10,421 nucleotides of DNA, taken from assembly GCA_002338445.1 (NCBI GenBank), contig DDII01000045.1, forward strand, positions 21,767 through 32,187, in the 5' to 3' direction. Positions 1 through 6,269 of the stretch are shown piece by piece (positions within the stretch are counted from its first letter, which is position 1; every line of letters begins with the position of its first letter). Position numbers and translations under genes: made by a program. The notes beneath the pieces are model-generated. The model made no database searches and was not told where the DNA came from. It saw only the letters and a list, made by a program, of their open reading frames with translations. The stretch is from Cellvibrionales bacterium UBA1854 (GTDB lineage: Bacteria > Pseudomonadota > Gammaproteobacteria > Pseudomonadales > Porticoccaceae).

Positions 1-179
1 GTGCCAACAACTGTCTTTTGAAACTTACCCGCCCAAGAATACGATCTATTTCATACACTTATTTAAAAAAAAGCCTTTGAATGCAAAACTCTGTGCCGCT
101 TTACCGGCATAGCATTGCCGCTAATGATTGCCGGAATGTCAGTATTGCGTCACCACAAACTAAGGATCATACTGGTGAT

Positions 180-1262
180 ATGACGAGGCTATCGATAAAC
201 ATGATGTTATTTATTAAAATCATTTTGGTGATCGATTTCGCATACAGCTCAAATGAAACGCCTCTTCCGCAATCAAAAAAAATCTTAATTACTCAAATAA
301 AAGAATGGGTCGCAAAAGAAAAGAACATTAATCCAGCAGATATTAAAGTTGCTGCGCTCGATCGCCGCCTTATAGTGCCAGAATGTCCTACTTATTTTGA
401 CATCAGCTTTCCGTTTTCTTCTGATACTCAACAAGTTCGTGTCAATTGCTCAGAAATTGGTTGGAAAGCGTTTATTAGAGTGTCCATTGAAGGCGCAAAA
501 ATGTTTTACGTATACAAAGATGACTTCCCAAAAGGTCACCGCATTCAAAAAGGAGACATTGAACTCGCCGATGAAAACAGGGTGGGGCACAATTCTGGAT
601 TAATAAAAAATGTTGATGCGATAAGAAATCAAATTCTCAAGAGATCAGTTTTAACCGGTCAACTAGTTCGACTTCAACATTTATCACGCAGCGTCGAAGT
701 ATATGTTTTAAAAAAGGACAAACTTACAGGTGAACCTCTTATGGCTGATGACTACGTACGCACTTTGCGTCCTGTTGCCGGAGCATCTGCTGCTCAGAAG
801 TTCCCAGAGAGATTACTTGAAAACGCCCTGATCGCTCGGAGCTTGCCAGCAGGTTATGTTTTGCAAGAAAGAGATCTGAAGCAACGCCGCCGAGTTCTTG
901 TCGCTCAAGAAACCTTAACCAGAGGGCGATTATTGTCTCCTTCGAATGCTCGAATGGAGGACTACTATGGTGATTTGCTCCCTGACGCTATGCTTTCAAC
1001 AAAAGGTATCGAACACCTGGAGGTGATAAGAACAATCCAAGCAGGAAGTCCACTGCGCGAATCTGACGTTAGGGTGGCAGCTTTAATAAACAAAGGAGAT
1101 ACTGTAAACTTGAGTATTGGTCGCGGATCCTTATTGATCACCGTATCAATGGAGGCATTGGAAAGTGGCAAGTTGGGGGAGCAAATAGTTCTGCTGAATC
1201 CGGAGTCCGGAGAAAAAGTAAAGGCCGTTGTGTCTGGGATTCGCAGCGCAAACGGTCTTTAA
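180..1262 (+). CDS. flgA: FlgA, flagellar P-ring assembly chaperone with three SAF-like units
   Basis: Periplasmic chaperone for polymerisation of FlgI into the P-ring. I chose the ATG at 180 (360 residues) because it puts a hydrophobic signal-like segment (about residues 8-22) at the N-terminus. The frame is open back to an ATG at 81, but that adds 33 non-signal-like residues and has no ribosome site. AAGGA at 162-166 is a rather distant ribosome site. An N-terminal domain (about 30-108) has a Cys pair, C69 and C90, as in FlgA D1. Three repeated SAF-like units follow (about 110-172, 174-237, 239-304), each beginning with a YV/LV strand and ending in a pattern like IxRSLxAGxxLxxxDL. The end (305-360, starting KGDTVNL and containing ALESGKLGE) matches the usual FlgA C-terminal barrel. 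FlgA proteins are usually about 220-250 residues; the extra length fits two added SAF units. It is followed by flgM and flgN, a common order. Family assignment is secure; the three-unit reading is by eye. Confidence 0.9.
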   Translation: MTRLSINMMLFIKIILVIDFAYSSNETPLPQSKKILITQIKEWVAKEKNINPADIKVAALDRRLIVPECPTYFDISFPFSSDTQQVRVNCSEIGWKAFIRVSIEGAKMFYVYKDDFPKGHRIQKGDIELADENRVGHNSGLIKNVDAIRNQILKRSVLTGQLVRLQHLSRSVEVYVLKKDKLTGEPLMADDYVRTLRPVAGASAAQKFPERLLENALIARSLPAGYVLQERDLKQRRRVLVAQETLTRGRLLSPSNARMEDYYGDLLPDAMLSTKGIEHLEVIRTIQAGSPLRESDVRVAALINKGDTVNLSIGRGSLLITVSMEALESGKLGEQIVLLNPESGEKVKAVVSGIRSANGL

Positions 1263-1312
1263 ACTGCTCTAAAAACGCGTTACTATTTGTGCCAATTAAA
1301 TGCCACTTTCAT

Positions 1313-1339
1313 TAAAGAAAAGCGGCAAGGTGCCGAATA
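1313..1339 (+). promoter_or_regulatory. Sigma-28 (FliA) promoter of flgM
   Basis: TAAAGAAA at 1313-1320 and GCCGAATA at 1332-1339 are separated by exactly 11 bases. They match the FliA consensus TAAAGTTT-N11-GCCGATAA, with the TAAAG and GCCGA cores intact. Transcription would start near 1346, about 45 bases before flgM. A sigma-28 promoter on the gene for its own anti-sigma factor is the known feedback arrangement. Confidence 0.75.
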
Positions 1340-1391
1340 TTAGTACAATGAAAGGGAAAATTAGGTTAAAGTACCTTAAAGGATTAAGGAT

Positions 1392-1700
1392 ATGGCAAGC
1401 ACAATTTCTAGTGTTGGATCAGCGGCAGCACAGCTAAAAGCGGCCGCTGATGCAGCCGAAAAGCTGAAAAAGGCCAGCGAGGCCCTTGATACTCCCGCGG
1501 AGAAAAAGGAAGCGGTTACTCATCAAGGAGATCAGTTGATATTAAGCAAAGCAGCCGAAGAGGCATTAGCCACTGCTGAATTTGACGAGGCAAAGGTAAA
1601 TGCAATCAAAGCTGCTTTAAAAGAAGGTAACTACCCTTTAAACGAGCGTAGGATAGCTGAAAATTTTCTCGCCATAGAAATGATGATCGGAAATACCTAA
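1392..1700 (+). CDS. flgM: FlgM, anti-sigma-28 factor
   Basis: Binds and inhibits sigma-28 (FliA) until the hook is complete, then is exported through the flagellar secretion system, releasing late-gene transcription. The 102-residue length is normal. The N-terminal half is Ala/Lys-rich and likely disordered, as in the family. The C-terminal half carries the sigma-binding signature: a QLILS segment (about residues 48-52), FDEAKVNAIKAALKEGNYP (about 64-82) and a final RIAENFLAIE helix. AAAGGA at 1378-1383 lies 8 bases before the ATG, a good ribosome site. A sigma-28 promoter lies directly upstream, implying autoregulation. It sits between flgA and flgN, the usual order. Assignment is confident. 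Confidence 0.95.
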   Translation: MASTISSVGSAAAQLKAAADAAEKLKKASEALDTPAEKKEAVTHQGDQLILSKAAEEALATAEFDEAKVNAIKAALKEGNYPLNERRIAENFLAIEMMIGNT

Positions 1701-1710
1701 CTCACTGTCA

Positions 1711-1740
1711 ACCAAGGCCAAGGCTGTGTAGTGCTTTGGT
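1711..1740 (+). other. Imperfect hairpin between flgM and flgN
   Basis: ACCAAGGC (1711-1718) can pair with GCTTTGGT (1733-1740), 8 pairs including one G-U, across a 14-base loop. CCAAGG occurs twice in tandem on the 5' side, giving two alternative arms. No run of T follows, so this is not a standard terminator. It could process or attenuate the flgM-flgN transcript, or be chance. Confidence 0.3.
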
Positions 1741-1766
1741 CTTACTGAAGAAAGTATTAGCAGATA

Positions 1767-2198
1767 ATGCCGAGTACAGAAACAGAGTACATCTCGCAGA
1801 CCTTACACAAAGCAAACGCACTTAAATCAGTTCTCTCAAATGAATTCGAGTCGCTCAAAGACCAAAATCTAGAACTTTTCGAAACCCTTCAAAGCCAGAA
1901 GCTTGAAATCCTTGATTTTTTGGCAAGCGAAGAGCTTTTGGAACGCATAAAATCGTACACTAACAGCAAGGATGCCTTAGCAGATAATGTGTCCCTTTGG
2001 CAGCAAGTTATAGATTTGATGAAAGAGTGTAAGGAATTACATATTCGTAATGAGATACTTATTAACCGAAAGCTAGAAACTATTCGTGGCGCCTTACACA
2101 CCATCCAGACACCAGATCCCCTCAGCAGCGTAGAAGTTTATGACAGGCTGGGTAAAATTCGGTCTAACAGCCGCAAAAACTCGGTCGGTAATGCCTAG
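1767..2198 (+). CDS. flgN: FlgN, export chaperone for hook-associated proteins
   Basis: Cytoplasmic chaperone that binds the hook-filament junction proteins FlgK and FlgL and delivers them to the export gate. The 143-residue protein is almost entirely helical and heptad-rich, as expected. Family-like stretches include SLWQQVIDLMKECKELHIRNEILI (shown here in two parts: SLWQQVIDLM then KECKELHIRNE, about residues 76-96) and a C-terminal VEVYDRLGKI, resembling the LYD.xG ending of other FlgN proteins. It lies 66 bases after flgM with a weak ribosome site, so it probably depends on the flgM transcript. Its stop is 10 bases from the stop of the convergent - strand block. FlgN sequences diverge strongly, so position next to flgM adds weight. 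Confidence 0.88.
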   Translation: MPSTETEYISQTLHKANALKSVLSNEFESLKDQNLELFETLQSQKLEILDFLASEELLERIKSYTNSKDALADNVSLWQQVIDLMKECKELHIRNEILINRKLETIRGALHTIQTPDPLSSVEVYDRLGKIRSNSRKNSVGNA

Positions 2199-2208
2199 AA
2201 TTGGCTCA

Positions 2209-2499
2209 CTAATTTGATTTTTTTCTGCGGTAACTTTCCGGTTCAATTCCTTTAAGCCAGTATACCCAAGACAATATTACAGCCACTGCTACATAAAGAT
2301 TTTCAGGAATCTCTCCCTCTAAATCAAGTTGACTTAATAAAGCTACGAGTTGTGGATCTTTAGCAATATGAACCCCTTGACGCTGCGCCTCAGCGATAAT
2401 TGCTTCTGCAAGTTCGTCTTGGCCCTTAGCGGTAAGCATAGGCACTGGGTTCTTACCGTATTCAATCGCTACCGCTTTCTTCACCGGCTTATACGTCAT
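2209..2499 (-). CDS. Stand-alone FlhB C-terminal-domain protein (FlhB/EscU switch family)
   Basis: A 96-residue cytoplasmic protein matching only the region of FlhB after its NPTH self-cleavage site (the FlhB-CC fragment). Visible family positions are AVAIEY (9-14), the PxxxAKGQDELAEAI stretch (about 20-34), GVHIAKDPQLVALLSQLDLEG (42-62 region) and IPENLYVAVAVILSWVYWLK (64-83), close to the corresponding end of enteric FlhB. There is no membrane domain and no NPTH. Its ATG overlaps the stop of the upstream FliK-like gene by 4 bases, suggesting translational coupling; the ribosome site (GGA) is poor. Similar free-standing proteins beside FliK-like genes are known (for example the Bacillus ylqG-ylqH pair). 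Their function is not settled. Full-length FlhB must be encoded elsewhere. The family call is firm; the role is inference. Confidence 0.88.
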   Translation of the reverse strand: MTYKPVKKAVAIEYGKNPVPMLTAKGQDELAEAIIAEAQRQGVHIAKDPQLVALLSQLDLEGEIPENLYVAVAVILSWVYWLKGIEPESYRRKKSN

Positions 2500-3569
2500 G
2501 TAATTACATCCACAACGCCACCAGGACTGAGAGGCTTAGCTCCATCTAAACCCGCTAAGGGCCTGCGAGCATGATGAACCGTCATCTTACCCAGAGCCAA
2601 CCCGAATTCCTCAAGCTGTCGATGGAGCTCTCCGGAACTAGACCGAGCTAATTTGGCTATATCAAAACGAGCCGCCCACATCTCCATATCTAAACGAAGC
2701 GAGGATTTTAAGGTTGTTTTAAGCCATAACTCGCCCAACACGGAACTATCTGTGTGAAGATTAATGACCCAATCTGCGTTTGTCTCATTTTCGCCGCCAG
2801 AATCACGCTGAAATTCAATCTGAACCGGATTCGCATCGTTAAAAGGCAAAACAAAGCTATATGATAGTGCGCGGTTCTGTTGTGCCTGTAGACTCTCTAC
2901 TTGGCGGCTCTCAATCTCATCCACCGCAGATTCCAATTCACGTGCGATTATCGATTGCGGCGGTTGTGCCCTCAAAATAGATTTTAAAATCTGCTTGAGG
3001 TCCATAGGGACAAGGAGCTGACGACCAACCCGAGCTTCCGTGAACAACCCGGATGCAACAAGTGCCCGTTTTACTGCCTCAGGCGAGAGCCTAGCCATAC
3101 TCTGGATTAGCTGTGCTAACCAGCTTGAATTTTCACCCGCGGCAATCTGTTGCAGACTTAATAAGGAACTCTGAGGAGAAAACAATTGTGTTAATTTCGA
3201 CTCCTGCGGCGGTCGGAAAAGCAGACTCATCAACCGAGACCCCGGCGTAGCTAGGGCCGATACTGCCGCGGAGGATACCAGCGGTTGAAGTGATGTGGAG
3301 TTGTTTATAACGCGGAGATCGATCTTGTCTCCCGTCTTTAATTGCTCGCCAATCAAAGTAGCGAGGTCTCTGTTTCCTATTACGAGTTCTCTATTTCCGA
3401 TAGAAAGCCGCATCTCTTCGCCTCGCATGCCTACGACCGCACGCACAATTTGCCCATCACGTAAAGACAAGTCGCGAGCAACATCCTCGGTTATATCAAT
3501 AGACACGGTGCCCTCAAGAAAAATAGGGGTAGGCCTCACTGCGAAATTGACTTGCTCAGGACCTAGCAC
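2496..3569 (-). CDS. FliK-like protein with hook-length-control C-terminal domain
   Basis: A 357-residue protein without a signal peptide. Residues about 13-90 look like a small beta domain. A helical middle (about 115-230) contains LSPEAVKRALVASGLF and LKQILKSILRAQPP segments. Residues about 235-335 resemble the FliK C-terminal (Flg_hook) domain: SYSFVLPF, WVINLHTDSSVLGELWLK, and a closing REL/HRQLEEFGLALGKMTVH-type helix. It starts with GTG at 3569, supported by AGAGGG (plus-strand 3577-3582) 7 bases upstream. The next gene is a lone FlhB C-domain, overlapped by ATGA. FliK controls hook length and triggers the FlhB switch; whether this paralogue does so is unknown, and a canonical fliK is expected elsewhere. 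A 7-residue tandem repeat (IGNRELV/IGNRDLA) lies at 57-70. Confidence 0.75.
   Translation of the reverse strand: MLGPEQVNFAVRPTPIFLEGTVSIDITEDVARDLSLRDGQIVRAVVGMRGEEMRLSIGNRELVIGNRDLATLIGEQLKTGDKIDLRVINNSTSLQPLVSSAAVSALATPGSRLMSLLFRPPQESKLTQLFSPQSSLLSLQQIAAGENSSWLAQLIQSMARLSPEAVKRALVASGLFTEARVGRQLLVPMDLKQILKSILRAQPPQSIIARELESAVDEIESRQVESLQAQQNRALSYSFVLPFNDANPVQIEFQRDSGGENETNADWVINLHTDSSVLGELWLKTTLKSSLRLDMEMWAARFDIAKLARSSSGELHRQLEEFGLALGKMTVHHARRPLAGLDGAKPLSPGGVVDVIT
3360..3401 (-). repeat. 21-bp imperfect tandem duplication inside the FliK-like gene
   Basis: Two adjacent 21-base units (3360-3380 and 3381-3401) agree at 16 of 21 positions by my count. They encode IGNRELV followed by IGNRDLA in frame, an internal heptapeptide duplication in the N-terminal beta-rich part. 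Confidence 0.7.
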
Positions 3570-3576
3570 CTCAAAG

Positions 3577-3582
3577 CCCTCT
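3577..3582 (-). promoter_or_regulatory. Ribosome binding site fixing the GTG start of the FliK-like gene
   Basis: The - strand reads AGAGGG here, 7 bases before GTG at 3569. No ATG is as well placed, so this decides the start. Confidence 0.65.
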
Positions 3583-3637
3583 TAACTCCAACAATAATTC
3601 GCCTACTTTTATCTTTGAATGAGCTCCACATACTACT

Positions 3638-4090
3638 TTATGGGTACTGAACCCAAGACTTTCGCTCTGCGCTAGCTGCCCTTTTTTCGTTGAGAATACC
3701 GCTTGAATTAGTAAACACAACGTTATGGATGTCTTCTGCCGTGGGGAGTTTTAATTGCTTATTGGCATACATCCAATTGGGATTTTTACGTTTGAATGCA
3801 TGGGGATTCGCGAGAACTATAGCTTGACGTAAAATAGATTTTCTCACCGGATTGTCAACCATAGTGTTTGCAATTATGCGATCTAGGGTGTCACCTTTCT
3901 TGGTAATGTATCTACCGTCGGCAAAAGCCTCTGCGAGTGTCGGCGTCATCAATCGAACATCCTTGATTAGCTGAGCAAGAGCCTCTTCTGGACTTTCAGC
4001 AAGTGTTGAGACAGATGAAAATAATAAAGAAATCAAGACGACCGGCATAAAGCCCTCGGTAACTTTAAGTATAGGTAGTTTAAATTTCAT
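3638..4090 (-). CDS. Exported LysM/FimV-like protein
   Basis: A 150-residue protein with an N-terminal signal peptide: hydrophobic stretch at about 14-28 (MPVVLISLLFSSVS) and likely cleavage after STLA, near residue 31. The core (about 60-117) is a LysM-like module of the FimV type: YITKKGDTLDRII (61-73), then NPHAFKRKNPNWMYANKQLKLP with key residues NP(95-96), F99, NPNW(103-106) and LP(115-116). LysM modules bind peptidoglycan; FimV-type proteins act at the cell pole. The ATG is preceded by GAGGG 5 bases away. It lies 19 bases after the FlgT-like gene, so it is probably cotranscribed with the H-ring genes. I infer a periplasmic peptidoglycan-associated partner of the basal body or pole; no gene name is assigned. 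The C-terminal tail (118-150) is unremarkable. Confidence 0.78.
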   Translation of the reverse strand: MKFKLPILKVTEGFMPVVLISLLFSSVSTLAESPEEALAQLIKDVRLMTPTLAEAFADGRYITKKGDTLDRIIANTMVDNPVRKSILRQAIVLANPHAFKRKNPNWMYANKQLKLPTAEDIHNVVFTNSSGILNEKRAASAERKSWVQYP

Positions 4091-4109
4091 CTTTTCCCTC
4101 CGTATGCAC

Positions 4110-5516
4110 TCAAAAATAAAGCGCCACTAAATTTTCGTTTGCCTGCGAGCTGGTCCAACGCGGACCCGCTATATGTCTCAAGACAGCACTGTGACGACTT
4201 ACTGACTCTACCCTTGCAAGAGCTAAGGTCGATAGTGCCGAAGAATTAACTGCGGCATTCAAAATATTTGGATCACTGCTCAACAAAAACTGATCACCAA
4301 CTGTAACTCCAGCGAGTGAACCGGCATTGATGGACGCTGTACCATCGGCGCCATCCGCATTTTCAAGGTGATAGTATTGTGCCACGCACGCCATGGACTC
4401 AGTAACTTCAGACAACATCTGCTCCGTCGCAACAGTAATCTGGTGCTTGAACTCAGGAGGAATTGCTGTTTTAGCGTAACCTTTCTTCAATCGTGGGTAG
4501 TTTAGCGTAACTGTCTTGCGCCACATTGGCGTATCAAACTGCCGATCTACTAGTTCAAATTCCAAATCAATTCTTGACCCAGACCATGGGGCGTTGTCAC
4601 GCGCATATTCAGGGAGCTTGCTCAGGTTGTACGCCCCTAAGAACTTCCTAAAGGCCTGCTGTCCAGACCCGCGCTCCCCAGGGTAATATGGATTTGCTGG
4701 TATGGTGGGGTCGTTAGTAGGATCGGGGCCGTAAGTACCGCCTCCAAATCCATCTTTCAAAATGGGAAAAATAGACCAAGCGCCCGCTGAAACACCCGAC
4801 CATTCAGCAAAGCCCAGAGAAAATTCAACAGCAGACTTGCTAGCCTCAAAACCTCTTCTGACGACATCCATTATTTCGTGCGGCCCTTTATTAGCCGCGG
4901 GATTATAATCGCTCACCTTTACGTCGAATCGATATGGTACTTTGTTGCTGGAAGCACCAGAAACAAGATTGTCGTAATTGGAAGCAAATCTAACTTCGGG
5001 CCTCGCCGTCCATGACGATGAGGCCCTAAATGATCCGATCACAACATCTTCTGAAAGTGCCGCAATCTCACTGAGATAGTGATCCCCTAAGCGTTTATTG
5101 TCGCCACTGTATTCAACTCGCACTACTGCCTCGCGGCGCAGTTCCGGACGCGCTCCCGGGCAAGTTCGGTCGGATAACATTGAGGCTTCTACTCTCGCCA
5201 CTGGAATCCCTGCCTCTTCCAAGTAAGAAAGCACTCGAACCCCACGCACATTATTGCTGCTTGACATTAGGGTGGATTCATGAAGAACCCCTTGATCGTC
5301 AATATATGCAGCACTGCCCAAAGTGACCTCAGATTCCATTGCAAGGTCAACGAGTGCTTGTTTTATTGCCTCCAATTTTTCTTCGGCAGAAAATGTTTGT
5401 GCTGGCAAAGTGTTGCAAGAAAATAAAAGTGCCGCAGTTACCGCACCCACCTTAACGGGAGTTAGAGCTGTGGGGAAGTCGCATTTATTCCAAAATACTT
5501 TTGTGAAACGAAACAT
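4110..5516 (-). CDS. flgT: FlgT-like flagellar H-ring protein, extended
   Basis: FlgT forms the inner part of the H-ring around the basal body of Vibrio-type flagella and helps retain the stator T-ring. This 468-residue protein has a late hydrophobic signal segment (about 22-36, KVGAVTAALLFSC) with likely cleavage after LPA (about 39). The N-terminal part (about 45-115) resembles the FlgT N-domain: KLEAIKQALVDLA, then GVRVLSYLEE. The C-terminal part (about 370-468) resembles the FlgT C-domain: SINAGSLAGVTVGDQFLL (about 395-412), LARVESVSRHSAVLRH and NENLVALYF. The middle (about 160-360) is longer than I expect (Vibrio FlgT is about 380 residues) and includes a Gly/Pro/Asn-rich stretch at 257-286. 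A strong AGGAAGAGGA ribosome site precedes the ATG. It lies 30 bases after flgP. C34 sits in a poor lipobox-like context, so a lipoprotein form is possible but unlikely. Confidence 0.75.
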   Translation of the reverse strand: MFRFTKVFWNKCDFPTALTPVKVGAVTAALLFSCNTLPAQTFSAEEKLEAIKQALVDLAMESEVTLGSAAYIDDQGVLHESTLMSSSNNVRGVRVLSYLEEAGIPVARVEASMLSDRTCPGARPELRREAVVRVEYSGDNKRLGDHYLSEIAALSEDVVIGSFRASSSWTARPEVRFASNYDNLVSGASSNKVPYRFDVKVSDYNPAANKGPHEIMDVVRRGFEASKSAVEFSLGFAEWSGVSAGAWSIFPILKDGFGGGTYGPDPTNDPTIPANPYYPGERGSGQQAFRKFLGAYNLSKLPEYARDNAPWSGSRIDLEFELVDRQFDTPMWRKTVTLNYPRLKKGYAKTAIPPEFKHQITVATEQMLSEVTESMACVAQYYHLENADGADGTASINAGSLAGVTVGDQFLLSSDPNILNAAVNSSALSTLALARVESVSRHSAVLRHIAGPRWTSSQANENLVALYF

Positions 5517-5546
5517 GTCCTCTTCCTACCGCAATTCACACCAATA

Positions 5547-6095
5547 TCAAACTCCCCTTTTCACGCTAACTGGCTTTGATTGTGCCATCTGAGAAGGAGT
5601 TTGAGCTGTTTTCCGAACCGCTGCTGAATTGTTACGCGACATTTGATCTATATACAAATGTCTCAAATCATCAACTATAGAACGACTTAAAGACAAAGTC
5701 ACTGTATATGTATCATCACCCACCGGAGTGATAGATACAAGCTGCGCACCATAAATTACGCCCTGAACTCTCGCCCTAAAGGTATCGCTTTGCACAACCA
5801 TTTCTCCTACTGTAGTGTTTACGTCAAGATATTGACCATAAACCTGCTCCAGCAAAGAGCGATACGCATCTAACTTGGAAGCTCGAATCGACAGTAGCCT
5901 CTGTTGTGCCGGATTATCATTCATCTGAACGCTAATTACTGCATAGCCAGTAGCCATTATATTTTCCGTCTCACTAACCATGCTGCGCATGACAGCAGAA
6001 GAGTATTCAGTAGTTGTCGTTGTACACCCAGCAAAAAGAAAAGTAATTATGCCCAGACTGACGCTACTTATTAAATTTATACATTTTTGTCTCAT
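5547..6095 (-). CDS. flgP: FlgP, outer-membrane lipoprotein of the flagellar H-ring
   Basis: FlgP is an LPP20-family lipoprotein forming the outer-membrane-proximal part of the H-ring and needed for motility in Vibrio. The 182-residue protein has a lipoprotein signal (hydrophobic 9-22, FAGC with C24) followed by Thr residues, favouring the outer membrane. The conserved core spans about 47-136: MATGYAVISVQ, RASKLDAYRSLLEQVYG (71-87), TTVGEMVV, VQGVIYGAQLVSITPVGDDTY (about 110-130). This matches FlgP well. A roughly 30-residue Ser/Gln/Lys-rich tail (151-182) extends past the core. The ribosome site CGGGTG is modest. It is first in the - strand block, followed by flgT, a LysM gene, and the FliK-like/FlhB-C pair. 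A candidate sigma-28 promoter and an inverted repeat lie upstream. Confidence 0.88.
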   Translation of the reverse strand: MRQKCINLISSVSLGIITFLFAGCTTTTTEYSSAVMRSMVSETENIMATGYAVISVQMNDNPAQQRLLSIRASKLDAYRSLLEQVYGQYLDVNTTVGEMVVQSDTFRARVQGVIYGAQLVSITPVGDDTYTVTLSLSRSIVDDLRHLYIDQMSRNNSAAVRKTAQTPSQMAQSKPVSVKRGV

Positions 6096-6179
6096 ACTAC
6101 ACCCGATAGATAATTTTGATGGGTTTTTTTTCTCACCCGATAAGCGCTTTTACGCATTCTCGCAGCAAGAGCTCTAGTG

Positions 6180-6209
6180 TAAAGATCGACAGTTACGGGT
6201 CAATCTTTA
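6180..6209. repeat. 11-bp inverted repeat in the flgP-flhA control region
   Basis: TAAAGATCGAC (6180-6190) and GTCAATCTTTA (6199-6209) are inverted copies with one mismatch in 11, separated by 8 bases (6191-6198). No T run follows on either strand, so it is more like an operator or a two-way promoter than a terminator. It lies 61 bases upstream of the sigma-54 -24 element of flhA. Confidence 0.7.
6183..6209 (-). promoter_or_regulatory. Candidate sigma-28 promoter for the flgP block
   Basis: The - strand reads TAAAGATT (plus 6202-6209), 11 bases, then GTCGATCT (plus 6183-6190). The -35 agrees with TAAAGTTT at 7 of 8 and the -10 with GCCGATAA at 5 of 8, keeping CGAT. The start would be near 6176, about 80 bases before flgP. 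It coincides with an inverted repeat, so the match may reflect an operator instead. Confidence 0.42.
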
Positions 6210-6269
6210 GAACGACATTAATCTGCTCCTAGTAAGCATAATTACTAACGAAATTACGGCATTTTTTTG

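Noticed and set aside
104..118. Sigma-54-like CCGGCATAGCATTGC upstream of flgA
   Set aside because: GG and GC are separated by 9 bases, not the required 10, and the -24 box is poor.
81..179. Longer FlgA start at 81
   Set aside because: No ribosome site, and the 33 added residues would place the signal sequence internally.
1290..1305. Sigma-54-like element on the - strand (TGGCAT...GGCA), antisense to flgA
   Set aside because: Spacing is right, but both boxes deviate (T for C, TGGC for TTGC) and no gene lies downstream in that direction.
2190..2230. Terminator between flgN and the FlhB-C gene (GCC...GGC then T run)
   Set aside because: The stem has only about 3 pairs.
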